Part shown: piece after piece, positions 1 through 9,839 of the stretch
Position numbering within the stretch: position 1 is the stretch's first letter
Layout: every line of letters starts with the position of its first letter
From: CAZCJA01 sp964499015
GTDB taxonomy: Bacteria > Elusimicrobiota > Elusimicrobia > F11
Direction: 5' to 3'
Length of the DNA stretch: 10,577 nt
Assembly: GCA_964499015.1 (NCBI GenBank)
Contig: CAZCJA010000074.1
Location: 1-10,577 of the forward strand
Made by a program: the position numbers and the translations under genes
Notes under the pieces: model-generated
The model's database searches: none
Seen by the model: only the letters and a program-made list of their open reading frames with translations
What the model was told of the DNA's origin: nothing

Positions 1-458
1 CGGGGCTCCGCCGCGAGGCGCTGCGCATCGAGCTCACCGAGAGCACGCTGATGGACGACCCGGCGGGCGCGAAGGAGATGCTCGGCCGGCTGAAGCAGAT
101 GGGCGTTCGCCTTTCGATCGACGACTTCGGCACCGGCTATTCTTCGCTTAATTATTTAAAAAAACTGCCCGTCAACACGCTGAAAATGGATCAGATGTTT
201 GTGCGCGACTTGGCCGTGGACCGGCACGACGCGGCGATCGCGACCGCGATTATTACAATGGGGCATGGGTTGAATTTAACGGTGGTGGCGGAAGGCGTGG
301 AAACGGAAGATCAACTTGCATTTCTCCGGAACTACAAATGCGACAACATTCAGGGTTATTATTACAGCCAGCCGGTTCCGGCCAATGAATTCGAAGAGCT
401 GCTTAAAGACGCGCCGCCGATGAACGGCAACACGCTTTTCGATCCCGTCCTTAGCTAA
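1..458 (+). CDS. EAL-domain cyclic-di-GMP phosphodiesterase, C-terminal part (5' truncated)
   Basis: The open frame runs in from the window edge (first full codon at base 3) and ends at TAA 456-458, giving 151 visible residues. The ATG at 51 is internal, because conserved EAL sequence precedes it. EAL enzymes hydrolyse cyclic di-GMP to pGpG with divalent metals. Visible family motifs are ELTES (visible residues 10-14), the DDFGTGYSSL loop (40-49), LKMD with the catalytic-type lysine (K61), AEGVE (96-100) and QGYY.SQP (117-124). All expected residues in this half are intact, so an active phosphodiesterase is plausible. The EAL signature itself and any GGDEF, PAS or sensor domains lie upstream and cannot be judged. 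A short tail of about 20 residues follows the domain. The stop codon overlaps that of the convergent RND gene by four bases. Confidence 0.93.
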   Translation, partial: GLRREALRIELTESTLMDDPAGAKEMLGRLKQMGVRLSIDDFGTGYSSLNYLKKLPVNTLKMDQMFVRDLAVDRHDAAIATAIITMGHGLNLTVVAEGVETEDQLAFLRNYKCDNIQGYYYSQPVPANEFEELLKDAPPMNGNTLFDPVLS

Positions 459-3400
459 ACGTTTTCCCCTTCTTTTAACTCACCCAACTCGACCAACGCC
501 TTCTTCAAGCCTTCGTCGTGACGCTTGCTCTCAAACCGGCTCAAAAGGCTATAGACCGCCGGAACGACAAACAACGTTAACACCGTCGAAAGGATCACAC
601 CGCCGATAACCACCTGGGCCATCGGAGCGCGCGTTTCCGCGCCCGCTCCAAGCGCAAACGCTGTCGGCACAACGGCCGCTGTGGTGGAGATGGACGTCAT
701 AATAATCGGGCGCAGGCGAATCGGGCAGGCCTCCATGAGCGCGTCGTGAACGTTCTTCCCGGCGCGGCGGCGTTCGTTTGTGAAATCGACGAGCAGAATT
801 GAATTTTTCTTAACGATACCCATGAGCAGGATCAAGCCGATGGCACTGTAGAGATTTAACGTGGCTCCCGATATCCAAAGGGCAATGAACGCGCCCGTAA
901 GGCTGAAGGGCAGCGCCAATAGAACCGTAAACGGATGGATAAAACTGTTGTACTGCGACGCCAGCACCATATAAGCGGTGAAGAGACCCAATATAAAGAC
1001 AAACACGAGACCCTGGTTGGATTCGCCGTAAGTCGCCGCGCTGCCGGAAAATACCATGCGGTAACCTTCGGGAAGGATGTCTTTGGCGATTTTGTTCATT
1101 TCGGCGAGCGCTTCACCCTGCGATTTCCCCGGTGCCACGTTGGCGTACACGCGAATGGCACGCTGGCGATCTTTTCGCGAAATCGACACCAAACTGGGCT
1201 GTTCTTTTAATTCCACAACGTCGCCGAGGGAAATGACTTCTCCTCGATTGTTACGCACCCAAATTTCATTGATATCGGTCGGGCGTTTGCGGTCGTTGTC
1301 GACCAAACGAACGCGAATGTCGTAGCGCCGGCCGCCGCGCGTGTATTTACCGATGCGCACGCCGCCGATCATCGCGTTGATGGCGTTGCCGATGGCCTGA
1401 ATGCTGACGCCGCGTTCCGCCGCTTTTTTACGGTCCGGCACGACGCGCACTTCCGGCTGGCCCAAACGGTAATCCGTATCGACGTCGGCCATGAGACCGG
1501 ACGCTTTCATTCGTTCCTGCAGTTGGTCGCTGATCGACGCCAATTGATCCCAGTCCCGGCCCAAAAGGCTCACTTCAACGGGAAATCCGCGCGACGATGA
1601 AAACCCTTGTTGAGACAAATCCTGTATGACCGCGCGGCGCACGCCTTTGATCTTGCCCAGCTCCGTGCGGCACCACGCCATTAGATCCGCCTGTATCGGA
1701 CGGCGTTTAAGAGCCGGATCAACAGGACGGTCCTTGGGATTTTTCAGCGTGATGAACATGTTGGCCGTGTCCGGCTCTCCGCCGCCAAACCCGCCAATCG
1801 CCGCGAAATAACGTTCGACAGCGGGGTTCTCCAACACTTTTTTCTCCACCTCGTTCATTACCTGGCTTGTAAATTCAAGAGACGACCCCGTCGGGGTCTG
1901 AATGCGCACGAGGAACCGGCTTTGGTCCTGCGATGGTACGAATTCTTTTTTCACCGCTTTCCCCAGCGGAATAACCAGCGCGAAGACGAGCAGCGCGATA
2001 ACCAGCGTCAACCCACGATGAGCAAGCACCCACGACAGAGATTTCGCATATCCGCGGCTTAACCGCTCCATGGCCCTGTCCATTTTTTTACCCATCCACG
2101 AGTTATGTCCGACGGCCAAAAACTGAGAGCATCGCATCGGCGTGATTGTCAGCGCTTCCAAAAGGGACAGAGCGACCGCCACCGACATCGTCACACCGAA
2201 TTGGAAAAGGAATTTGCCGATGATGCCGGGCATAAACACGACGGGAATGAAAATCGCCAGCACAGCGATCGTCGCGGCGACGGCGGCGGACGTAATCTCG
2301 CGGGCGCCAACAAGCGCCGCCTTGACGCGCGAAAGGCCTTGCTCCCGGTAGCGCACAATATTCTCCAGCACCATGATGGCGTCGTCGACAACGATGCCGA
2401 TCGCCAGCGTTAACCCCAGCAGGGTAAACGTGTTCAGCGTAAAGTTCATGAAATAAAGAACGATAAACGTTCCGACAATCGAGACGGGGATGGCCAGAAG
2501 CACATTGATGGTCGAACTGATGGACCCAAGGAAGAACCAGCAAACGACACCGGTGAGGAGCGCGGCCAAAATCAAATGATGGTTCAACTCATTGGTGGAT
2601 TCTTCAATGAAGCGCGTGGAGTCGAAAACGATATTAAGCTGCATGCCCTGAGGAAGCGAGCCTTTGAGCAATTCAACTTTCGCGCGCACACCCTTAGCGA
2701 CCGAAACCGCGTTTGAGCCGCGCTGCTTGCGTATACCCATGCCGACGGCCAATTCGCCGTTGCTGCGCGAAATACGGCGTATATCGTCCAATCCATCTTC
2801 GATGGTGCCGATGCTGCCGATGCGCAGCGTGCGCCACAGCGGAGACCCTTGCCGGGACGGAATGATTATTTTCTCGAATTCATCAACCGTCGCGGCTTCG
2901 CCCATGACGCGAATGCTCAAATCTTCCTTGGCGGTTTCGATGCGGCCCGCGGGCAGTTCCGCGTGCTGCGTGCGCACTGTGTTGATCACATCGTCGACGG
3001 TAATTTCGTTGGCTTTCATCTTTTCTTTATCCAGCCAGACGCGCAGGTTCGGTTCGACAAATCCGCCCAAAAACACCTCGCCGACGCCCGGGACCGTGGC
3101 AAACGCGTCTTTCAAGTTGTCGCGCGTGTACTCCATCATGTCTTTAAGAGGCCGGTCGGTAGCGGTCAGCGCCACCCACATGATGGGCTGGTCTTCCGGA
3201 TTGCTTTTGGAAATAACGGGCGGGTCGATTTCGGGCGGAAGGTTGCGCTGGGCCTGCGCGAGCTTGGTTTGCACTTCCTGCAGCGCCACGTCGATGTCGC
3301 GGTCCAGATGAAATTCGATATTGATGCTGGATTGGCCCTGCCGGGACGATGACGAAACCTCTTTTACGCCTTCGACGCTCATCACCGAATCTTCGATGAC

Positions 3401-3595
3401 GTCGGTCACTTCGGTTTCAATGACTTCGGGCGAAGCGCCTTCCCAAGTCACGCGAATGCTGATCACAGGATAATCGATGTCGGGCAGCTGGCTGACGCCC
3501 ATGCGCGAGAAACTGATCGCGCCGAACACAATGAGCCCCGTCATAAGCATCCAGGCAAAAACGGGGTTTTTTATCGATATATCGGAAAGCTTCAC
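455..3595 (-). CDS. RND-family (HAE1/AcrB-like) efflux pump inner-membrane subunit
   Basis: This 1046-residue protein has the length and architecture of AcrB/MexB-type resistance-nodulation-division pumps, which drive drug or solute export with the proton gradient. The N-terminus (LSDISIKNPVFAWML) is the family's typical first transmembrane helix. It is followed by a large periplasmic porter region (about 35-335), a bundle of helices (about 340-490), a second porter region (about 550-860) and a final helix bundle (about 863-1020). The proton-relay aspartates are present in VVDDAIMVLEN (D404, D405, equal to AcrB D407/D408). The partner lysine is in VKKNSILLVDF (K930, equal to AcrB K940). The start is GTG, overlapping the stop of the upstream channel gene as GTGA, with GGAG seven bases upstream inside that gene. 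Substrate cannot be read from sequence. No adaptor (membrane fusion protein) gene is adjacent, although tripartite pumps need one. Confidence 0.95.
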   Translation of the reverse strand: MKLSDISIKNPVFAWMLMTGLIVFGAISFSRMGVSQLPDIDYPVISIRVTWEGASPEVIETEVTDVIEDSVMSVEGVKEVSSSSRQGQSSINIEFHLDRDIDVALQEVQTKLAQAQRNLPPEIDPPVISKSNPEDQPIMWVALTATDRPLKDMMEYTRDNLKDAFATVPGVGEVFLGGFVEPNLRVWLDKEKMKANEITVDDVINTVRTQHAELPAGRIETAKEDLSIRVMGEAATVDEFEKIIIPSRQGSPLWRTLRIGSIGTIEDGLDDIRRISRSNGELAVGMGIRKQRGSNAVSVAKGVRAKVELLKGSLPQGMQLNIVFDSTRFIEESTNELNHHLILAALLTGVVCWFFLGSISSTINVLLAIPVSIVGTFIVLYFMNFTLNTFTLLGLTLAIGIVVDDAIMVLENIVRYREQGLSRVKAALVGAREITSAAVAATIAVLAIFIPVVFMPGIIGKFLFQFGVTMSVAVALSLLEALTITPMRCSQFLAVGHNSWMGKKMDRAMERLSRGYAKSLSWVLAHRGLTLVIALLVFALVIPLGKAVKKEFVPSQDQSRFLVRIQTPTGSSLEFTSQVMNEVEKKVLENPAVERYFAAIGGFGGGEPDTANMFITLKNPKDRPVDPALKRRPIQADLMAWCRTELGKIKGVRRAVIQDLSQQGFSSSRGFPVEVSLLGRDWDQLASISDQLQERMKASGLMADVDTDYRLGQPEVRVVPDRKKAAERGVSIQAIGNAINAMIGGVRIGKYTRGGRRYDIRVRLVDNDRKRPTDINEIWVRNNRGEVISLGDVVELKEQPSLVSISRKDRQRAIRVYANVAPGKSQGEALAEMNKIAKDILPEGYRMVFSGSAATYGESNQGLVFVFILGLFTAYMVLASQYNSFIHPFTVLLALPFSLTGAFIALWISGATLNLYSAIGLILLMGIVKKNSILLVDFTNERRRAGKNVHDALMEACPIRLRPIIMTSISTTAAVVPTAFALGAGAETRAPMAQVVIGGVILSTVLTLFVVPAVYSLLSRFESKRHDEGLKKALVELGELKEGENV

Positions 3596-4881
3596 AGTTT
3601 CTCTCCGGTGGAAAGACCAACGTCAATGTAGCTGAGCTTGGCGTCCAAAAGCGCCCGGTCCAGATCGTGCTTGATGTCCTGCATAATGTTTTGCGATTGC
3701 AGAACGTCCAAATTGTTGACGAGCCCCAAACGGTATTCGCGCACATGAATTTGGTAGCTCTCGCGCGCTTTCTCATAAGCGGAACGCAAGGCCTGTGCTT
3801 CCTTCACCGACGATTCATAAAGGTTAACGGACGTGGTCACTTCCCAGGCCACGGCGCGTTTAAGCCTGGCCAGCGTGAGTTCCGCCGCGCGATAGCGCGA
3901 CTTGGCCTCCGCGGTGACCGCAAAAGCACCGCCGCCCTGGAAGATCGGCACTTCGGCGCGAAAAACCAAGTCCCAATCCGAATCTTCCAACAGCCCAGAC
4001 GGGCGCTGGGTGTACCAGTTCCCTTCCACTTCCGCCGTCGGATGAAACGCCGAGCGCGCCACATGCACCGCTTTGCGCTTGGCGTCAGCATCAGCTTCAA
4101 AAGCCAAAATGTCGGCCCGCTTCTGAGAGCGTTGCAGGGCGTCCATTAAATTAATCGGCACCGATGACAAATTAATCCGATCGACAAGAATCGCGTCGGA
4201 CATATCGCGCCCCGTCAGAAATGAAAGCGATTGCCGCTCGCGAAACACGTCGCCGCGCAAACGCGTCTCTTCGGCGAGCAAATTGTCTGATTGCGACTGC
4301 GAACTCAGCTGTTCGCTGCGGCGGGATTTACCGAGCCGCACGCGCTCTCTTAATTCGTCAATGCGTTCACCGGTCAATCTGGCATTGTCGCGCACATTGG
4401 CCAAATCGGCCTCAAGAAGAATCACGCCATAATAAGTCCGCGCCACGTCGGCGTAGAGAACGTCCATCGCGCGTTTATAAAGAAGCTCTTCGCGTTCCTT
4501 TTCCGACGACAACGACGACATAGCTGAGAATTCGGCAAATCCGGAATATAAAGGCTGAACGGCATTGAAGCTGGAGGTGGTGCGGCTTTTTTGCGAGTTG
4601 GTTTGATCGGAGCCGCTTCCACTGGGGCGGATCCCCGAAACATCTTGGCGAATGTTGCTCCATTGCCACTGTACATAGGGCAAAGCCAAGCCGCGTGTCG
4701 CGCGCCGCTGGGCGGCCAACTGGAGAATGGTTTCTTGGCTTATTTTAAGAAGTTCACTTTGCTGGACGGCGAGTTCGAAACATTCCTGGAGGGTGACGGT
4801 AGAAGCAGAAAAAGCAGAAGAACCCAGCCCCATAACAAGGAACCAGACACTTGCCCCTTTTCTAAAATTCGTTCGTGTCAT
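3592..4881 (-). CDS. TolC-family outer-membrane efflux channel
   Basis: This 429-residue protein starts with a Sec signal peptide: basic n-region, hydrophobic core about 11-20, likely cleavage after SAFSA at residue 26. The mature part shows the internal duplication of TolC-like proteins. TLQECFELAVQQ (30-41) opens the first half. The strand motifs VQPLYSGF (108-115) and EVPIFQGGG (310-318) mark equivalent positions in each half, as do RLGKSRRSEQL (182-192) and YRLGLVNNLDVLQSQ (383-397). Long polar helices lie between. Such proteins form trimeric beta-barrel and alpha-tunnel conduits across the outer membrane and periplasm. This one very likely serves the RND pump encoded directly downstream, since the stop TGA overlaps the pump's GTG start. 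No clear Shine-Dalgarno precedes the ATG. It is first in its operon and diverges from the lipid-kinase gene. Confidence 0.94.
   Translation of the reverse strand: MTRTNFRKGASVWFLVMGLGSSAFSASTVTLQECFELAVQQSELLKISQETILQLAAQRRATRGLALPYVQWQWSNIRQDVSGIRPSGSGSDQTNSQKSRTTSSFNAVQPLYSGFAEFSAMSSLSSEKEREELLYKRAMDVLYADVARTYYGVILLEADLANVRDNARLTGERIDELRERVRLGKSRRSEQLSSQSQSDNLLAEETRLRGDVFRERQSLSFLTGRDMSDAILVDRINLSSVPINLMDALQRSQKRADILAFEADADAKRKAVHVARSAFHPTAEVEGNWYTQRPSGLLEDSDWDLVFRAEVPIFQGGGAFAVTAEAKSRYRAAELTLARLKRAVAWEVTTSVNLYESSVKEAQALRSAYEKARESYQIHVREYRLGLVNNLDVLQSQNIMQDIKHDLDRALLDAKLSYIDVGLSTGEKL
3601..3606 (-). promoter_or_regulatory. Shine-Dalgarno of the RND pump inside the tolC-like gene
   Basis: The minus strand reads GGAGAG here, with seven bases between GGAG and the GTG start at 3595-3593. 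It sits in the last codons of the channel gene, and the start and stop share GTGA. This supports GTG as the real start and suggests translational coupling of channel and pump. Confidence 0.7.
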
Positions 4882-4941
4882 TTAATGGATCGTTTTTTTA
4901 TTTTCGAAGGATAACCAAAACCTATGATATACAATAACTTC
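4882..4941. promoter_or_regulatory. Divergent promoter region between the TolC-like and lipid-kinase genes
   Basis: Only about 60 AT-rich bases separate the two start codons, so both promoters must lie here or run into the coding regions. On the plus strand TACAAT (4930-4935) sits six bases before the ATG at 4942, so transcription would begin at or next to the start codon. I see no good -35 match at 16-18 bases, but TATGAT (4923-4928) and a TGA.TATACA extended -10-like reading overlap it. On the minus strand I see no convincing -35/-10 pair and no Shine-Dalgarno for the channel gene. Confidence 0.4.
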
Positions 4942-5538
4942 ATGGACACCCAATCGTTTCAAACAGAACTTAAACGAAAACTGTTCCATTTAACAGGACT
5001 GCTGTATGTCATCGGGTTGGCGTATATGCCCCGGCAAACCTATCTCACTGCGCTGATCGTTTTACTTGGCATCGAATTAATCGCCGAAACTTTACGTTTG
5101 AAACACAGATATATTCGGGATTGGACCAATCGAATTGCCGGCGAATTGATGCGCGAACATGAACGCGACAAGATTTCAGGTATTTTTTGGATGACCTTTG
5201 GCGCGCTGGGCTCGGCACTGATCGTATCCGAAACCCGATTGGCCGCCGCGTGCATGCTGTATTTGATCTTGGGAGATGCAGCAGCCAGCTTGACCGGAAA
5301 ACTGCTCCGCGGACAGCACTGGCCGGGATCGCCCAAACGGTTATCGGGAAGCGCGGCCTGCTTTATCACATGCGTGGTAATCGGCGTGCTTGTTCTACGT
5401 CCGGCGTTCGGGTGGGAGTTCGTCCTTATCGGCGCGTCCGTCGCAACCTTCTCTGAATTTAATCCACTTAAAATAAACGACAATTTTCTTATTCCGTTCA
5501 CTTCCGCGGTTGGATTCTTCTTGACTTCACTTCTGTAA
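4942..5538 (+). CDS. SEC59/DGK1/VTE5-family lipid (polyprenol/phytol/diacylglycerol) kinase-like membrane protein
   Basis: This 198-residue polytopic membrane protein resembles the dolichol kinase, CTP-dependent diacylglycerol kinase and phytol kinase superfamily, which phosphorylates lipid alcohols with a nucleoside triphosphate. Visible family features are KRKLFH near the N-terminus (11-16), REHERDKISGIFW (71-83), LGDAAASLTGKLLRG (110-124), PKRLSGSAACF (131-141) and EFNPLKINDNFLIPF (172-186), with hydrophobic helices between. I chose ATG 4942 over the in-frame ATG 4924. The six extra residues add nothing to the family N-terminus, and a -10-like hexamer (4930-4935) overlaps that stretch. If 4924 is used the protein has 204 residues. 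The bacterial members' substrate is generally unknown, so the exact lipid is not claimed. The terC-like gene follows after 21 bases on the same strand. Confidence 0.82.
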   Translation: MDTQSFQTELKRKLFHLTGLLYVIGLAYMPRQTYLTALIVLLGIELIAETLRLKHRYIRDWTNRIAGELMREHERDKISGIFWMTFGALGSALIVSETRLAAACMLYLILGDAAASLTGKLLRGQHWPGSPKRLSGSAACFITCVVIGVLVLRPAFGWEFVLIGASVATFSEFNPLKINDNFLIPFTSAVGFFLTSLL

Positions 5539-5550
5539 CCCGACTACAAT
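5521..5550 (+). promoter_or_regulatory. Sigma70-type promoter for the terC-like gene, apparently near-leaderless
   Basis: TTGACT (5521-5526, inside the last codons of the kinase gene) and TACAAT (5545-5550) are separated by 18 bases; each matches the -35/-10 consensus at five of six positions. Transcription would start around 5556-5558, only a few bases before ATG 5560. The intervening bases contain no Shine-Dalgarno. The terC-like gene can therefore be transcribed independently of the kinase gene, with almost no 5' leader. Confidence 0.6.
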
Positions 5551-5559
5551 CCCCGCCTT

Positions 5560-6525
5560 ATGCACCCTGAATATTGGATCCTTTTTAATCTTTTCGTTAT
5601 TGGAATGCTTGTTCTCGACCTGAAAGTCTTTCAGCGTGAAGCGCATGAAATTCATATTAAAGAAGCACTCGGCTGGTCAGCGTTCTGGATCACTCTCGCG
5701 CTCATTTTTAATGTTCTCGTCTACCAATGGTTCGGCAAACAGAAAGCATTGGAGTTCCTCACCGGCTATTTAATCGAAAAATCCCTCAGCGTTGACAATC
5801 TTTTTGTCTTCATTATTCTCTTCTCGTTCTTCCAAATCGAAGCCAAGCATCAGCACCGCATTCTTTTCTGGGGCATCCTTGGCGCGTTGATCTTCCGGGC
5901 GATCTTTATTCTCGCGGGCGTAGCGCTTATTCACCGCTTTGAATTCATCATCTATGTTTTCGGCGCGATCCTAATTTACACCGGCTTTAAGATCGCCGTT
6001 AAAAGCGACGAGCAAATGGACCCGAGCAAAAACATCGTTTATCGCCTCATGCAGCGGTTTTTTCCCGTCACATGCGAAAACAAAACCGGCCATTTCTTTG
6101 AAAACGTCAACGGCCGCAAATGCGCGACGCAGTTCTTCCTCGTCTTGGTGATGATTGAAACCACGGACGTGGTTTTTGCGGTGGACTCCATCCCGGCGAT
6201 TCTGGCGATTTCGACCGACCCGTTCATCGTCTACACGTCGAACGTCTTCGCGATCCTCGGCCTGCGCGCCCTTTATTTTGCCTTGGCGGGCATCATTCAT
6301 CTCTTCCACTACTTGCATTACGGCCTGGCCGTGGTGCTGGTGTTCATCGGTGTGAAGATGACGATCAGCCACTTTTATAAAGTCCCCACGCTTATCTCGC
6401 TGAGCGTCGTGCTTGGTGTTCTCGCCCTTTCGATCCTCGCTTCGGTTCTCTTTCCCAAGAAGAAAGAAGAAGAGAAACTCGAGAAGTTGATCGAAAACGT
6501 CACCGACATTAAAAAAGAAGACTAA
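5560..6525 (+). CDS. TerC/Alx-family integral membrane protein (putative metal, probably Mn2+, exporter)
   Basis: This 321-residue multi-helix inner-membrane protein matches the TerC/Alx family throughout. Hallmarks are the membrane-embedded acidic motifs EKSLSVDNLFVF (73-84, with D79, N80) and MIETTDVVFAVDSIPA (198-213, with E200, D203, D209), then SNVFAILGLRALYF (227-240). A soluble linker (about 148-188) joins the two helix bundles, and the C-terminus is a short, highly charged tail (about 299-321). Family members are linked to tellurite resistance, alkaline pH response (Alx) and manganese export. The length suits Alx rather than the tellurite-operon context, and no other ter genes are present. 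I did not name it alx because the function is only inferred. Many alx/mntP-type genes have a yybP-ykoY manganese riboswitch upstream. Here the gap is 21 bases, too short for one unless it lies in the kinase coding region. Confidence 0.92.
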   Translation: MHPEYWILFNLFVIGMLVLDLKVFQREAHEIHIKEALGWSAFWITLALIFNVLVYQWFGKQKALEFLTGYLIEKSLSVDNLFVFIILFSFFQIEAKHQHRILFWGILGALIFRAIFILAGVALIHRFEFIIYVFGAILIYTGFKIAVKSDEQMDPSKNIVYRLMQRFFPVTCENKTGHFFENVNGRKCATQFFLVLVMIETTDVVFAVDSIPAILAISTDPFIVYTSNVFAILGLRALYFALAGIIHLFHYLHYGLAVVLVFIGVKMTISHFYKVPTLISLSVVLGVLALSILASVLFPKKKEEEKLEKLIENVTDIKKED

Positions 6526-6541
6526 CCTTCCTCCCCCCGCC

Positions 6542-6580
6542 AAAAAAAATCGCCCCCGCCGAACTGCGCGACGGGAGCGA
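6542..6580 (-). terminator. Intrinsic terminator of the pyrophosphatase gene
   Basis: Read on the minus strand, arms at 6580-6570 and 6560-6550 form an 11-pair, GC-rich stem (nine Watson-Crick and two G-U pairs) around a nine-base loop. Eight T residues (6549-6542) follow directly. On the plus strand the two G-U pairs become mismatches and no T-run follows, so the terminator serves the minus-strand gene, which ends 26 bases upstream at 6607. No separate terminator for the convergent terC-like gene is evident. Confidence 0.9.
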
Positions 6581-6606
6581 CTCTTTAAAAAAATTAACTG
6601 CGTTAC

Positions 6607-9180
<2,574 letters not shown>

Positions 9181-9272
9181 TTTAATCCCTTTTTTCAGCT
9201 GGTTTTTAGTCGCAAAATTCAACGGCCGTGAATTATAGAATAAAAGCAAATGAAATCCGTAAAGGGAGTGTC
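9181..9272. promoter_or_regulatory. Divergent promoter region between hppA and the ECF sigma gene
   Basis: On the minus strand a perfect TATAAT (plus 9237-9232) lies about 50 bases before the hppA ATG, leaving a 5' leader of roughly 45 bases with AAGGGAT as ribosome site. A matching -35 at 16-18 bases is weak. On the plus strand TAGAAT (9236-9241) overlaps the same bases, so the two -10 elements would be back to back. No ECF-type (AAC-containing -35) promoter is recognisable, so autoregulation by the sigma factor is not evident. Confidence 0.45.
9262..9268 (+). promoter_or_regulatory. Shine-Dalgarno deciding the sigma-factor start
   Basis: AAGGGAG lies four bases before GTG 9273. An in-frame GTG at 9228 also exists, but it has no ribosome site and overlaps the -10-like sequences. 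GTG 9273 is therefore preferred. Confidence 0.6.
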
Positions 9273-9839
9273 GTGAACGACACAATCGACTACGAGTCGC
9301 TGCTTCAGCGGAGCGCGGACAAGGCGTACAACTTTGCGTACCGTTTGTCAGGTAACGATCAGGACGCACAAGACCTGGTACAGGAGGCGTTCGCCCGCGC
9401 GTTCCAACACAAGGACCGCTACGACCCCAAACGGCCTTTCGGCGCATGGGTGAATAGAATCCTTTACAACGTTTTTTTGGATGGGGTTCGACGCTACGAA
9501 AAGAAGCACAGCGTCTCATTGGACGCGCCGCTTCCTTCTTCAAAGAACGACACGGGTACCTGGGCCGACATCCTGCGCGGGACCGATAAAGACCCGGTCA
9601 ATTCCCTAATCAAAAAGGAAGAGGAAACGCTGCTTCACGAGGCGCTGCAGAAGCTCCCCGTCCATTACCGTACCGCGGTTATTCTTTACGATATTGAAGG
9701 ACTATCCTACGACGACATCGTTAACGTTATGGGATGCCCGCTGGGAACCGTGTGTTCCCGAATCCATAAAGGCCGGCAGTTGCTGAAGCAAGCGCTGGTT
9801 GAGATGAATAAAAAAGAGGTGAGCGCCGTTTATGACTGA
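9273..9839 (+). CDS. ECF-subfamily (RpoE-like) RNA polymerase sigma factor
   Basis: This 188-residue protein has the two-domain ECF layout. Region 2 spans about 18-75: AYRLSGNDQDAQDLVQEAFARAF for core binding and -10 recognition, then FGAWVNRILYNVFLDGVRR. A variable charged linker (about 76-118) follows. Region 4 spans about 121-176: LQKLPVHYRTAVILYDIEGLSYDDIV, then the helix-turn-helix GCPLGTVCSRIHKGRQLL that reads the -35 element. There is no region 1.1 or 3, as expected of ECF sigmas. It would direct RNA polymerase to a dedicated regulon, most often envelope or oxidative stress. The start is GTG 9273; GTG 9228 would add 15 residues unlike the family. The next gene overlaps its end by eight bases and probably encodes its anti-sigma factor. 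Confidence 0.94.
   Translation: MNDTIDYESLLQRSADKAYNFAYRLSGNDQDAQDLVQEAFARAFQHKDRYDPKRPFGAWVNRILYNVFLDGVRRYEKKHSVSLDAPLPSSKNDTGTWADILRGTDKDPVNSLIKKEEETLLHEALQKLPVHYRTAVILYDIEGLSYDDIVNVMGCPLGTVCSRIHKGRQLLKQALVEMNKKEVSAVYD

Noticed and set aside
158..172. A-rich run in the EAL gene as a programmed frameshift site
   Set aside because: The frame is continuous through conserved EAL motifs on both sides, and no downstream structure or alternative product is evident.
2664..3352. Long plus-strand open frames antisense to the RND gene
   Set aside because: No recognisable motifs, no ribosome site, and fully inside the conserved pump gene. These are treated as frame shadows.
4924..4941. ATG 4924 as the start of the lipid-kinase gene
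   Set aside because: It would add only six residues, its nearest AGGA-like sequence is spaced far upstream, and it overlaps the -10-like hexamer. ATG 4942 fits better, though this is not proven.
9181..9543. A 121-residue upstream extension of the pyrophosphatase
   Set aside because: The region is antisense to the sigma gene, has Arg/Pro/Cys-rich non-family sequence, and the ATG at 9180 has its own good ribosome site.
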